Positions 1 to 7,749 of a stretch of DNA of 64,000 nucleotides are shown here, one piece after another (position 1 is the stretch's first letter; the number at the start of each line of letters is the position of its first letter). Below the pieces are notes generated by a model. The model was not told the origin of the DNA. It saw nothing but the letters and a program-made list of their open reading frames with translations, and did no database searches. Source of the stretch: Hydrogenophaga sp. SL48 (lineage in GTDB: Bacteria; Pseudomonadota; Gammaproteobacteria; Burkholderiales; Burkholderiaceae_C); assembly GCF_021729865.1 (NCBI RefSeq), contig NZ_CP063400.1, positions 1,922,001 through 1,986,000 on the forward strand, written 5' to 3'. A program made the position numbers and the translations under genes.

Positions 1-609
1 CTGCTCACCTCGTTCCGTCCTTCGGCGCTGGCCAAGCTCGGCCTTGCCTGGAAGACGCTGCACAAGGCCTACCCGACGCTCTCGGTGGTGGCCATCGTGG
101 GCGCGCCGGGCGAGCGCGCTGAAGAGCCGGGCCACGACCTGACCTACCTGGCCGACGCCGGCCTGGTGACCGGGCTGGAGCTGCCAGCCACGCTGTTCGC
201 CGACATGGGCGGCGCGCTCATGGCGAGCGAGGCCGCGCTCAAGGCTGTGCTCGCGCAGAAGACCAGCGGCAAAGGCAGCTTCCAGGAGGTGGCGCTGAGC
301 GACGCCGCCGCCTGGCTCGCCCTGCCCCGTGCATGGGGCCTGACCCAGCCCAATGGCGCGGTGGGCGGCGCGCACGCGGGTTACCGCGTCTACCCCTGCA
401 AAAACGGGCGTGTCGCGGTGGCCGCGCTGGAACCGCACTTTGCCGCCTCGCTGTGCGCGGCGGCCGGTGTCGCCATGAGCGGCATGGTCACGATGTTCAA
501 GCCGGAAACGCACCAGGCCATTGCCGCTTTCCTGGCCGGCCAGACGCGCCAGCAGCTCGACAAGCTGGCCACAACCAAAGACATCCCGCTGCACACGCTC
601 GCGGGCTGA
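1..609 (+). CDS. CaiB/BaiF family III CoA-transferase, C-terminal part (5' end outside window)
   Basis: The reading frame is open from base 1, so the gene starts before the window. About 202 residues remain. The pattern matches the distal half of the CaiB/BaiF family (formyl-CoA transferase, alpha-methylacyl-CoA racemase and relatives): a LTSFRPSALAKLGL stretch near the start, then GHDLTYLA and a C-terminal region with GYRVYPCKNGRVAVAALE. These enzymes move CoA between carboxylic acids in the cytosol. The catalytic Asp lies upstream and is not visible, so substrate cannot be assigned. It converges on the racemase gene with a 16-base gap. Confidence 0.85.
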   Translation: MLTSFRPSALAKLGLAWKTLHKAYPTLSVVAIVGAPGERAEEPGHDLTYLADAGLVTGLELPATLFADMGGALMASEAALKAVLAQKTSGKGSFQEVALSDAAAWLALPRAWGLTQPNGAVGGAHAGYRVYPCKNGRVAVAALEPHFAASLCAAAGVAMSGMVTMFKPETHQAIAAFLAGQTRQQLDKLATTKDIPLHTLAG

Positions 610-625
610 GCGCCGCCTCAGCCGC

Positions 626-1318
626 TCAAGCGGCCAGCGCGAAGTCCACCGCGGCCATCGCGTGCAGCGCCGTGGTGTCGAAGGTGGGCAGGCAGCTGTC
701 TTGAGGGCGCACGATCAATGGCAGCTCGGTGCAGCCCAGCACCACACCCTGCGCGCCCCGCGTTTGCAGGTCGGCGATGCAGTCGCTGAACCAACGGCGC
801 GAGCTGTCGCTGATCTCGCCCTGACACAGCTCCTCGAAGATGATGCGGTGGATCTCGATGCGCTGCGCTTCGTCGGGCAGCACACAGCGGATGCCGCGCT
901 CGCGCAGCCGCTGCACGTAAAACGCCTCTTCCATCGTGAAGCGCGTGCCCATCAGACCCACGGTGTCCAGCCCCTGGGCGATGATGGCGTCGGCCGTCAC
1001 GTCGGCGATGTGGATCAGCGGAATGCCCGCGTCGGCCTGCACCTCGGGCGCGAGCTTGTGCATGGTGTTGGTGCCGATCAGCAGGCACTGCGCGCCCGTG
1101 TCTTTCAGGTGCCGCGCCGCCTGGCGCAGGATGGCGGACATGCCCGCCCAGTCTCCGGCGCGCTGGCGTTGCGCGATGTCCTGGAAGTCGAGGCTCACCA
1201 GGTTCAGGCGTGCGCTGCTCAGGCCACCCAGGCGCCGCGCCACCTCGCGGTTGATCAGCTGGTAATACAGGGTGGTCGATTCCCAGCTCATGCCGCCGAT
1301 CAGGCCAATGGTTTTCAT
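626..1318 (-). CDS. Aspartate/glutamate racemase family protein (YgeA-like)
   Basis: A 230-residue enzyme of the Asp/Glu racemase superfamily, which interconverts D and L amino acids with two active-site residues and no cofactor. GLIGGMSWEST sits at residues 5-15, GTNTMHK at 82-88 and GCTELP at 195-200. The first catalytic position is Thr83 and the second Cys196. This Thr/Cys arrangement is that of E. coli YgeA (Thr83/Cys197), an L-Asp/L-Glu-specific racemase, rather than the usual Cys/Cys pair. ATG at 1318 was chosen because GLIGGM directly follows it. It is divergent from an Lrp-type regulator that may control it. Confidence 0.88.
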   Translation of the reverse strand: MKTIGLIGGMSWESTTLYYQLINREVARRLGGLSSARLNLVSLDFQDIAQRQRAGDWAGMSAILRQAARHLKDTGAQCLLIGTNTMHKLAPEVQADAGIPLIHIADVTADAIIAQGLDTVGLMGTRFTMEEAFYVQRLRERGIRCVLPDEAQRIEIHRIIFEELCQGEISDSSRRWFSDCIADLQTRGAQGVVLGCTELPLIVRPQDSCLPTFDTTALHAMAAVDFALAA

Positions 1319-1393
1319 GTGTGCTCCAAGCGTGTTGCGAATGCAGGGAGTGTGCGTGGCCGGGCGCAGAACCGGCTTGCCTTTTCGGCTCAG

Positions 1394-1420
1394 GAAATGG
1401 CCTAATTGAGAAACCATTTC
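1394..1420. promoter_or_regulatory. Candidate operator: inverted repeat between racemase and Lrp-type gene
   Basis: GAAATGG at 1394-1400 and CCATTTC at 1414-1420 form a perfect 7-base inverted repeat with a 13-base AT-rich spacer, ending 11 bases before the regulator start. Lrp/AsnC proteins often bind such dyads next to their own gene. Binding here is inferred. Confidence 0.4.
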
Positions 1421-1431
1421 TACGAAATCAC

Positions 1432-1905
1432 ATGAAAAAGAAACTGGATGCGATTGATCGGCAGATTCTTGCGATCCTGCAACGCGATGCTGAAACCCCG
1501 CTGGCCGACCTGGCGCAGGCGGTGAACCTCTCGTCCACGCCCTGCTGGCGGCGCATCCAGCGGCTGCGCGAGCACGGCTTCATCACCCGCCACGTGGCGC
1601 TGGTCGATCCGCTGAAGATCAACCTGGGGGTCACGGTGTTCGTGGCGGTGCGCACCAACCAGCACAGCCAGGCCTGGTTCGAGGGTTTCCGCGACGCCGT
1701 GCGCGACATCCCCGAGATCGTCGAGTTCTACCGGATGAGCGGCGACGTGGACTACCTGCTGCGTGTGGTGGTGCCCGACATCGCGGCCTACGACGCGGTC
1801 TACAAGCGCCTGATCCGCTCGGTGGATCTGTCGGACGTGAGCAGCAGCTTCGCGATGGAGGAACTGAAGTTCACCACCGCTCTGCCGCTGGACTACGCGG
1901 ACTGA
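1432..1905 (+). CDS. Lrp/AsnC family transcriptional regulator
   Basis: A 157-residue protein of normal family length. Residues 1-55 carry the AsnC-type helix-turn-helix (LDAIDRQILAILQ, then STPCWRRIQRLREHGFI). Residues 65-150 form the ligand-sensing, oligomerising RAM domain. These proteins bind an amino acid and DNA. The start is ATG 1432, because the lysine-rich MKKKLDAIDRQ is the usual N-terminus; a longer frame upstream has no family similarity. Divergence from the racemase at 626-1318 suggests control of that gene and itself, with an amino acid as effector; this is inference. Confidence 0.92.
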   Translation: MKKKLDAIDRQILAILQRDAETPLADLAQAVNLSSTPCWRRIQRLREHGFITRHVALVDPLKINLGVTVFVAVRTNQHSQAWFEGFRDAVRDIPEIVEFYRMSGDVDYLLRVVVPDIAAYDAVYKRLIRSVDLSDVSSSFAMEELKFTTALPLDYAD

Positions 1906-1911
1906 GCGCCC

Positions 1912-2982
1912 TCAGGGCCGGGGCGCAGGCGGGCCTTCCAGCCCGCGCACCCACTCGCGCCAGATGGCCACCAGCAGCGCCATCAGCACCGGCCCGACGA
2001 ACAGGCCCACCAGCCCCATCGTCTTGACCCCGCCGACCAGCCCGAAGAACGTGGGCAGGAACGGCAGCTTCACCGGGCCGCCCACCAGCCGCGGGCGCAG
2101 CGTCTTGTCCACGATGAAGAGCTCGACCGATCCCCAGGCGAACAGCGCCATCCCGGCCACCGCGTTGCCGGAACCCACGAGGTAGAGCGACACCAGCGTG
2201 AACGACAGCGGCGCGCCGCCGGGGATCATGGCCATGAAGCCGGTGATCACCCCCAGCAGCACCGGCGAAGGCACGCCAGCGATCCAGTAGGCGACGCCCA
2301 GCACCACGCCCTCGCCGATGGCGATCAGGCCCATGCCGGTGACGGTGGCGCTCACCGTGGCCGGCACCACCCGCGAGAACCGCTGCCAGCGCTCGGGCAG
2401 CAGGTGCTCGCCCACCCGATCCACCTGGCCCGCGATGCGCACGCCGTCCTTGTAGACAAAGAACAGCGTGATCAGCATGAACAGCAGCAGCAGGAACAGG
2501 CTGAACAGGTCGCCCGCGGTTTTGAACACCGTGCGCGAGATGTTGCCGATGTGTTGCCCCGACAGCAGCTGCATCCACTCGCTCAGCGCGTGCGGCTGGC
2601 CCAGGTGTTCGCGCCACAGTTCGGCCAGCTGCGCGCCCACGAGAGGCAGCGCCTCGATCCACGGGGGCACGGCGGCGCCGTGGCGGTTGGCCTCGATCGC
2701 CCAGCGCACGAACTCGCTGGCTTCGCGGATGGCGTAGTGCATCGCCACCGACAGCGGCACCACGAGCACCACCAGCACCACCAGAATCGCCAGGCTGGCC
2801 GCCAGCGTGGTGTTGCCGCCGCAGCGGCCCACCAGACGGCGGTACAGCGGCCAGGTGGCAAAACCGATGATCAGCGCGGCCAGCGCCGGGACCAGAAAGC
2901 CGTGGAAAAAATAGACACCGGCGGCGAGGATGAGCAGCAACAGGCCGCGGGTGATGAGGGGAGCGCGCAAGACAGGGGGCAT
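1912..2982 (-). CDS. AI-2E family transporter (PerM/TqsA type permease)
   Basis: A 356-residue polytopic inner-membrane protein. The N-terminal hydrophobic hairpins (LITRGLLLLILAAG, LVPALAALIIGFATWPLYR) and the C-terminal block with FMAMIPGGAPLSF and FFGLVGGVKTMGLVG are typical of the former DUF20/AI-2E exporter family. Members export diverse small solutes, and only a few concern autoinducer-2, so the substrate is unknown. ATG 2982 was chosen since the hydrophobic segment begins a few residues later. Its start is only 4 bases from the end of the zeta-type toxin gene, so it may be read through from that pair. Confidence 0.88.
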   Translation of the reverse strand: MPPVLRAPLITRGLLLLILAAGVYFFHGFLVPALAALIIGFATWPLYRRLVGRCGGNTTLAASLAILVVLVVLVVPLSVAMHYAIREASEFVRWAIEANRHGAAVPPWIEALPLVGAQLAELWREHLGQPHALSEWMQLLSGQHIGNISRTVFKTAGDLFSLFLLLLFMLITLFFVYKDGVRIAGQVDRVGEHLLPERWQRFSRVVPATVSATVTGMGLIAIGEGVVLGVAYWIAGVPSPVLLGVITGFMAMIPGGAPLSFTLVSLYLVGSGNAVAGMALFAWGSVELFIVDKTLRPRLVGGPVKLPFLPTFFGLVGGVKTMGLVGLFVGPVLMALLVAIWREWVRGLEGPPAPRP

Positions 2983-2986
2983 CGGT

Positions 2987-3601
2987 TCATTCTGACATGG
3001 GGTGCAGCACGCGCCGGGTCCAGCCGGGCAGCGGGTCGGCCTGCCACACCAACTCACCGCCGCGCAGCCGCGCCACCAGCCGGGGCGGCTGGAACGCCTG
3101 GTCGGGCGGCTGCGACGTGTCGTACAGCAGCGCCAGATCGGCCCGCCGCACCGCCACGCTCAGGTGGCGCACGGTACGCGGATACCGCGAGAGCACGCGC
3201 TCGGGCGGCACCGGGTGGCCGCCCTCCTCCACGCGCCGGCTCACGCGGCCGAGCAGCTGCTGCGGGTCGTCCACGCACACCACCAGCAGCACCACGGCAA
3301 ACCCCAAGCGCTGGGCGGCGCTCATGAGATCGAGCTTGGAGGTGTGGGAAAACACGGTCTCGCTGGCGAAAGACCGGCCTTCGGCGAGGCACTGCGCCCG
3401 CCGCGCGTCGGACCACTGGCGCGCCTGGCGCGAGCGCTCGGCGGGATCGGCCACGTGTTGCAGGTGTGCCGCCTCGTGCAGGTCGGCGTTGACGAACTCG
3501 GCCTCGGCCGGGATCAGGCCTTGAGCCACCGCGCTGAGGTACAGCGTGGACTTGCCCGCGCCATTGGGGCCGGCCAGCAGGTAAAAAACCGGGGATACCA
3601 A
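2987..3601 (-). CDS. Zeta-toxin-like P-loop kinase, toxin of a type II toxin-antitoxin pair
   Basis: A 204-residue P-loop protein. GPNGAGKST at residues 11-19 is the Walker A loop; NADLHEAAHL (38-47) and ASETVFSH (79-86) correspond to substrate-side motifs of zeta-type kinases (COG4185 group). Zeta toxins phosphorylate UDP-N-acetylglucosamine in well-studied cases; the substrate of this branch is not established. The only usable start is TTG 3601, 23 bases after the antitoxin stop, with no clear ribosome site, so translation is probably coupled. The partner is a ParD-like protein, not an epsilon antitoxin. Confidence 0.82.
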   Translation of the reverse strand: MVSPVFYLLAGPNGAGKSTLYLSAVAQGLIPAEAEFVNADLHEAAHLQHVADPAERSRQARQWSDARRAQCLAEGRSFASETVFSHTSKLDLMSAAQRLGFAVVLLVVCVDDPQQLLGRVSRRVEEGGHPVPPERVLSRYPRTVRHLSVAVRRADLALLYDTSQPPDQAFQPPRLVARLRGGELVWQADPLPGWTRRVLHPMSE

Positions 3602-3623
3602 ACCGGGACGGTCTTGGGAGGCG

Positions 3624-3965
3624 TCAGGCGGCGCGCGGCAGCGAGGCCTTCTGGCGGTTGGCGCTCACGGTGCTTCTGACCGCCTGCACCAGCCGGCCGG
3701 TGGTTTCGGCGTCCACGAACCGCGATTCGATGGCATCCAGCGATTCGTCCAGTGGCCCGCCGCGCTGGCGCGCGTCGTAACGGGCGATCGCCTCGCGCGC
3801 CTCCTGCACCGTGAGGCCGGTTTCATCGGCGATGCGGCCCAGGGTCGCCCAGTATTCGATCTGGCCGGCCACCGAGCGGCGCTGCGGCTGGGCCGCCTCG
3901 CGCGCCTGTTGCACCAGGGCTGCGGGCAGCTTCACGGACGAAAACGGGCTGACGGCGTTGGACAT
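3624..3965 (-). CDS. ParD-like antitoxin
   Basis: A 113-residue protein matching the ParD-like antitoxin family. VKLPAALVQQAREAA (11-25) and RSVAGQIEYWATLGRIAD (30-47) look like a ribbon-helix-helix DNA-binding unit adapted to dimerise. The tail is charged (DAETTGRLVQAVRSTV), as expected for a toxin-neutralising segment. It precedes the zeta-like kinase by 22 bases in the usual antitoxin-first order. A palindrome at 3980-3998, just ahead of the ATG, is a likely autoregulatory operator. Pairing with the kinase rests on gene order. Confidence 0.8.
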   Translation of the reverse strand: MSNAVSPFSSVKLPAALVQQAREAAQPQRRSVAGQIEYWATLGRIADETGLTVQEAREAIARYDARQRGGPLDESLDAIESRFVDAETTGRLVQAVRSTVSANRQKASLPRAA

Positions 3966-3979
3966 GGCGAAACTCCTGT

Positions 3980-3998
3980 TTGGCGCATTTTGCGCCAA
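3980..3998. promoter_or_regulatory. Perfect palindromic operator upstream of the antitoxin gene
   Basis: TTGGCGCA (3980-3987) and TGCGCCAA (3991-3998) are exact inverted repeats separated by TTT, 15 bases upstream of the antitoxin ATG. This is the position and symmetry expected for autorepression by a ribbon-helix-helix antitoxin. It also lies 54 bases before the divergent cold-shock gene, which could be co-regulated. Confidence 0.6.
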
Positions 3999-4052
3999 TT
4001 TGAACCACGCGGCAATCCCTGACAATCTCCGGCGATTCAGGAGGAATGCCCC

Positions 4053-4736
4053 ATGAAAAAACAAGGTGCCGTGGTGCGTTGGGACGACGCCAAAGGATTC
4101 GGCTTCATTCACAGTCCGCAATCCAGCGCCCAGCTGTTCTTCCACATCCGCGACTGGCGCGGCAGCGCCGCACCCGCCCTGAAACAGCGGGTCAGCTTTG
4201 AAGAAATCCATGTGGGCAGCAAAGGCCCGCGCGCGATGGACGTGCGGCCCGACAACGAGCGTGCTGCGATGCCCGCGCGACCACGCACGGCTGCGGCTCG
4301 ACCACCAACCCAGAACCGACACCAGCCGCAACGGACACAGCCCTCACGCCGCGCCGCCCCGTCGCGCCAGGCATCTCCCGCATGGCCAGCCCACCTGCTG
4401 ATGCTGCTCTGGGCGGGTCTGCTGATCGGTGGCGTGGTGCTCGGCCGCCTGAGCGGGTGGTTCCTGCCCGCTGCGTTCGTGCTCAACCTGCTCACGTTCT
4501 ACGCCTACTGGCAGGACAAACACGCCGCGACCCAAGGCCAATGGCGAACCGCAGAAGACACGTTGCATGTGCTCGGCCTCCTGGGCGGATGGCCAGGCGC
4601 GTGGTTCGCGCACCAGATCCTGCGCCACAAGTCGACCAAACAGGCCTTCCGGCAGGTCTATTGGATGACGGCGATCCTGAACGTGACCGCCCTGGGCGCC
4701 TGGGTGCTGCTGCCCTGGATGCCCTTGCCGCACTGA
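4053..4736 (+). CDS. Cold-shock domain / DUF1294 membrane fusion protein
   Basis: A 227-residue two-part protein. Residues 1-67 form a cold-shock OB fold with KGFGFI (14-19, RNP1) and LFFHI (28-32, RNP2-like), so single-stranded nucleic acid binding is expected. Residues 68-110 are a basic, proline- and arginine-rich linker. Residues 110-227 hold three to four hydrophobic segments and the DUF1294 signature (FYAYWQDKHAA, GGWPGAWFAHQILRHKSTK, FRQVYW). The fusion is recurrent in Proteobacteria, and its role is unknown. An AGGAGG ribosome site sits just before the ATG. It is divergent from the antitoxin. Confidence 0.87.
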   Translation: MKKQGAVVRWDDAKGFGFIHSPQSSAQLFFHIRDWRGSAAPALKQRVSFEEIHVGSKGPRAMDVRPDNERAAMPARPRTAAARPPTQNRHQPQRTQPSRRAAPSRQASPAWPAHLLMLLWAGLLIGGVVLGRLSGWFLPAAFVLNLLTFYAYWQDKHAATQGQWRTAEDTLHVLGLLGGWPGAWFAHQILRHKSTKQAFRQVYWMTAILNVTALGAWVLLPWMPLPH

Positions 4737-4740
4737 AGGA

Positions 4741-4757
4741 GCGCCCCCATCGGGCGC
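4741..4757. terminator. GC hairpin between convergent genes (weak terminator candidate)
   Basis: GCGCCC (4741-4746) and GGGCGC (4752-4757) can pair with a 5-base loop in the 27-base gap between the convergent cold-shock and hemerythrin genes. There is no U-tract, so intrinsic termination is doubtful. Confidence 0.3.
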
Positions 4758-4763
4758 CGGGGC

Positions 4764-5276
4764 TTACTCGACGCTGCCGAACAGCCGTGCGAAGAAGCCC
4801 CTCTTCTTCTGCAGGTGCAGCTCGCGGATCAGCTCTTCCTTGATCTGCGCCTTCATGTCGGTCTCGCCGTGGCTGACGTTCTTCAGATAGACCTTGACCG
4901 AGTCGGTGTAACTGCGGTCGTCGTTGCGGATGTGGTTGAACAGCCAGCGCGAGAGCATGGCGTGGAGCTCGGACGCCACGTCTTCGCCGGCCTCGAAACG
5001 CATGCGGTACTCGCCCACCTTGCGGGTGAACAGCTCGTGGATCTTCTTGTGCGGACCGGCAAACATGTAGCCGGCGTCCGTCATCAGCGACTCCTCGAAC
5101 GCAAAGTGCGAGAGCGTGTAGTCGATCATCTCGTCGATCACCGCGCCCACAGCCTCACGGTCGTGGTGGTCGCGTGCGTCATAGAGCTGGTTGATGTAGT
5201 CGACGATGCGTTTGTGTTGTCCGTCAATTTCGCGGATGCCCGTTTCGAGGTCGGGCGTCCAGTTCAGATGTGCCAT
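4764..5276 (-). CDS. Bacteriohemerythrin
   Basis: A 170-residue single-domain hemerythrin with a basic C-terminal extension. The di-iron ligand set is complete: His21 (GQHK), His57, Glu61 (HFAFEES), His76 and His80 (HKKIH), His115 and Asp120 (WLFNHIRNDD). It should bind oxygen reversibly in the cytosol, serving as storage, sensor or supply to oxygen-using enzymes. The last 30 residues (LHLQKKRGFFARLFG) form an amphipathic, positively charged tail that may touch membrane or a partner; this is inference. It stands alone, with no chemotaxis domain fused. Confidence 0.92.
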   Translation of the reverse strand: MAHLNWTPDLETGIREIDGQHKRIVDYINQLYDARDHHDREAVGAVIDEMIDYTLSHFAFEESLMTDAGYMFAGPHKKIHELFTRKVGEYRMRFEAGEDVASELHAMLSRWLFNHIRNDDRSYTDSVKVYLKNVSHGETDMKAQIKEELIRELHLQKKRGFFARLFGSVE

Positions 5277-5411
5277 GAAAAGTGTTCCTGTCGGGTGGCA
5301 GGGGCCACCCGGAAAGTAACGGATTGTGAGAGAGAACCCGCGGCGCTGTGGCGGAATCCACCCGTTTCATGACCTACCTCAAACGTTCAGGCTCGATCGG
5401 AACGCTCGGGG

Positions 5412-6360
5412 TCAGAACACGCGGCTGACCTTGAACCCCCTGGCGGCCAGCAGTGCCGGCAAGCCCTGCGGCCCCACCAAGTGCAGCGCACCCACGGCCG
5501 CGAACACGCTGGCGCTGGCGTGCAGCCGCTCGATGGCATTCACCATCCCGGGGTTGCGCCCGTCCACCAGGCGCGCGTAGGACTCGCGCTCGGTCGGGGT
5601 GTTCACGCAGTCGCACCACTCGGCATGCGCCTCCAGGTCCTTCAGGTCGCCCGTCACCCACGCCCGCGTCAGCCGCTCCAGGGTGTGCGCGGCCTGCGGG
5701 CGCTGCAGCTCGGCCAGCGACTCGCGCACCATCGTGGCGGCCTCTTCATCGTCGCGCGCCAACAGCGCCGAGAGCTGCGTCTGCACCGACTCCAGCCCGA
5801 CCACCGGGCGCTGACGGCCCAGGCTGCGCATCAACAGCACCGACTCTGCCCCGTAGAGCGGAAACAGCCCCTGGCGCTGCGCCTGCGCCACGCCCAGCTG
5901 CATGACGTGAAACTCTGCCGCGCCCCAGGGTGTCCGCCGGCAGGCACTCGGTCGCCCAGGCCGCGCGCAGCGAGCGCATCAGCTCGGCCGGCAGCGCGCG
6001 AGGCGGCCCCTGCGTCGCACCCTGCAAGGCCACCTGCACGGCGGGGTCGGTCACATCGATCTCCAGCGCCAGCGTGCCGGCACGCGACAGAGAGGCCTCG
6101 GTGCGAGGCCCCAGCGCAAACCACTCCGGTCGCCCGGCGTGCAGGGTTCCGTACAGAAAAGATTCGCGCCCGTCGCGACTGATGCGCCAGAGAAAGCCCC
6201 GGTCGGCCGCCTGCTGCTGGGCCTTCTGCATCAGCTCTCGGCTGGGGGGTGAGGGTTGGGGTGGGCAGGCGTGCTCCGCTGACGGGGCAGCAAACGCGGC
6301 AGCGGCAACAGTCATGCAGGCACAGGCCAGCACAAGCGAGGCGAATCGGTGGATCAACAT
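5412..6360 (-). pseudogene. TraB/GumN family protein, interrupted by a single-base frameshift
   Basis: Two frames together make one TraB/GumN protein. The upstream part starts at ATG 6360 with a signal peptide (MLIHRFASLVLACACMT...) and family motifs FLWRISRDG, FLYGTLHAG and LALEIDVTDP. The downstream part resumes as AAEFHVMQLGVAQAQRQGLF and ends with VFAAVGALHLVGPQGL, the conserved C-terminal histidine motif. The break is at a run of four C (5923-5926); one base fewer restores a continuous frame. It may be a true pseudogene, a very recent mutation or an assembly error. The family has metalloprotease-like motifs but unclear function. Confidence 0.8.
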
Positions 6361-6473
6361 GTTGAACGAACCACCCTTCAAACAAGTCTGCATGCGAACC
6401 CGCGCAACGACGGGCCGCTCACAGCCTCGGCGGATTGGCACTGGCCCCACTCAGACGACCACTGCAAGCCGCG

Positions 6474-6920
6474 TCAGCCCGCAGCGGCTTCGACCGGGTT
6501 GGAAGCGGGAGAAGCGCTTGCCGCAGCGGTAGCGGCACCAGCCGAAGCCAGCGTTTTGTCCAGCTCAGCACGCAAACCAGCCAAGGCGACCTGCAACTGG
6601 GCGACTTCGGTTTCAAAGCTGGGGTTGGCCAAGCTGGATTCGGCCAGCTTCAGCACCGCCTGCGCCTGGTCGACACGGCCGTCCAGGATGGCCGCGGCCG
6701 CCGCCGTGGTCAGGGCAGTGCGCAGGATGTGGCTGTGCTGCTGGCGGGCGACGGCGTTTTGCAGCGCCAGCCCCAGCGTGTGGGCTACCGCCTGGTAAGC
6801 GGCCGCCGTCGCAAAGGGCTGGGCGAGCCCGTCCAGGCTGTGCTGCAACTGGGCCACGCTGTCGGTGACCTGGTCATTGACGCTGCCGACCGCGTCAGTC
6901 ATGGCGGCGGGCTCGCTCAT
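6474..6920 (-). CDS. RebB-family R-body protein with coiled C-terminal extension
   Basis: A 148-residue protein and the last gene of the R-body locus. Residues 10-82 are a RebB-type ("killing trait") domain: AVGSVNDQVTDSVAQ, then LALQNAVARQQHSHILR and an alanine-rich stretch. Unlike the two 77-80-residue paralogs, it continues with a heptad-like helix (AQLQVALAGLRAELDKTLAS) and an Ala/Pro-rich tail. R-body proteins polymerise into coiled ribbons that can extend abruptly. The start overlaps the upstream gene stop by 4 bases, indicating coupling. The long tail may give it an assembly or capping role; this is inference. Confidence 0.8.
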   Translation of the reverse strand: MSEPAAMTDAVGSVNDQVTDSVAQLQHSLDGLAQPFATAAAYQAVAHTLGLALQNAVARQQHSHILRTALTTAAAAAILDGRVDQAQAVLKLAESSLANPSFETEVAQLQVALAGLRAELDKTLASAGAATAAASASPASNPVEAAAG

Positions 6921-7159
6921 TGCGGTTTGCTGGCCTGTCCGCCCAACAGCGCCGCAGTGGCACGGGCGGTGACGGCTTGGGCCAGGGTGGCGGTGTTTTG
7001 CTGCTGCGCGGTGGCGTTCATCGCTGCCAGGCCGATGGCTTGCGCCATGGACTGGGCCAGCACACCAGCGGCTTGTGCGGATGCGTCGCCCAGAACCTGG
7101 ACGTTGGATTGGGAGACGGCATCGGTGATCTGGTCATTGACCGAGGTGGGGAATGCCAT
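6917..7159 (-). CDS. RebB-family R-body structural protein
   Basis: An 80-residue protein that starts MAFPTSVNDQITDAVSQSNV, with VLGDASAQAAG, AAMNATAQQQN and a C-terminal GGQASKPQ. It is clearly a paralog of the next gene upstream (7165-7398), sharing the MAFPT.VN.QITDAV..NV.VLGDA core, and both match the small RebB family that builds refractile R-body ribbons. ATG 7159 lies 5 bases after the upstream paralog's stop, so the two are probably translationally coupled and made in similar amounts. Confidence 0.88.
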   Translation of the reverse strand: MAFPTSVNDQITDAVSQSNVQVLGDASAQAAGVLAQSMAQAIGLAAMNATAQQQNTATLAQAVTARATAALLGGQASKPQ

Positions 7160-7164
7160 GGCAA

Positions 7165-7398
7165 TCAGCTCTTGTCGCCGCCCAACAGGGCTTGCACGCA
7201 GCGGGTGGTGACCGCCTGCGCCAGCACGCTGGCTTGCTGCTGGGCAGCCGTGGCGTTTTGCGCTGCCAGGGCCAGTGACTGTGCCGTGGCCTGGAACAGG
7301 TTGCCCATGGCCATGGCGGGGGCATCGCCCAATACCTTGACGTTCGCCTGGGTGACGGCATCGGTGATCTGGCTGTTGACAGCGGTGGGAAAGGCCAT
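7165..7398 (-). CDS. RebB-family R-body structural protein
   Basis: A 77-residue protein, paralog of 6917-7159, with MAFPTAVNSQITDAVTQANV, VLGDAPAMAMG, AAQNATAAQQQ and an Ala-rich helix ending in LLGGDKS. The small size, the near absence of charge and the alanine-rich helices fit R-body subunits. It contains a single Cys in VTTRCVQAL. A run of eight G on the plus strand lies 33 bases before its start. A weak ribosome site (ACGGAC) precedes the ATG. Confidence 0.88.
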   Translation of the reverse strand: MAFPTAVNSQITDAVTQANVKVLGDAPAMAMGNLFQATAQSLALAAQNATAAQQQASVLAQAVTTRCVQALLGGDKS

Positions 7399-7470
7399 GG
7401 TGTTGTCCGTTCAAAAGTTAAGGGAACAAAGGGGGGGGAATCGGGCCCGGATGACGAAAACGGATGGGCC

Positions 7471-7677
7471 TCAAGACGGCGAGCGGCTCGTTGCCATGCC
7501 CTGCACCGCACCAGACACCGCCGCTTCTGCCGCCTGCATGGCGGCGTCGATGGCCGCCTGCCCAGCACCCGGCTGCACATCGCCTTCATCCGCAGTCGGC
7601 TCAGGGCTGGATGCGGTGGACGTGGGGGCAGGAGTGGGCAACAACGTGTCGGCAGAAGGTGCAGTGTTTTCAGTCAT
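7471..7677 (-). CDS. Small hypothetical protein, first gene of the R-body locus
   Basis: A 68-residue protein not recognised as a known family. The N-terminal two thirds is rich in Thr, Ser, Pro, Ala and acidic residues and probably disordered. Residues 38-60 (AAIDAAMQAAEAAVSGAVQ) form an alanine-rich amphipathic helix resembling Reb subunits in composition. Its position, the shared strand and the candidate sigma-54 promoter 70-90 bases upstream suggest it is part of the R-body operon, perhaps an assembly or regulatory factor. It has no signal peptide or membrane segment. Confidence 0.6.
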   Translation of the reverse strand: MTENTAPSADTLLPTPAPTSTASSPEPTADEGDVQPGAGQAAIDAAMQAAEAAVSGAVQGMATSRSPS

Positions 7678-7749
7678 GCGGCAAAGAATGCCATATTTTT
7701 TGTGACATCTTTCTGAATTGACGGCAAAACTGCCACAGTCCTGCAGCCT

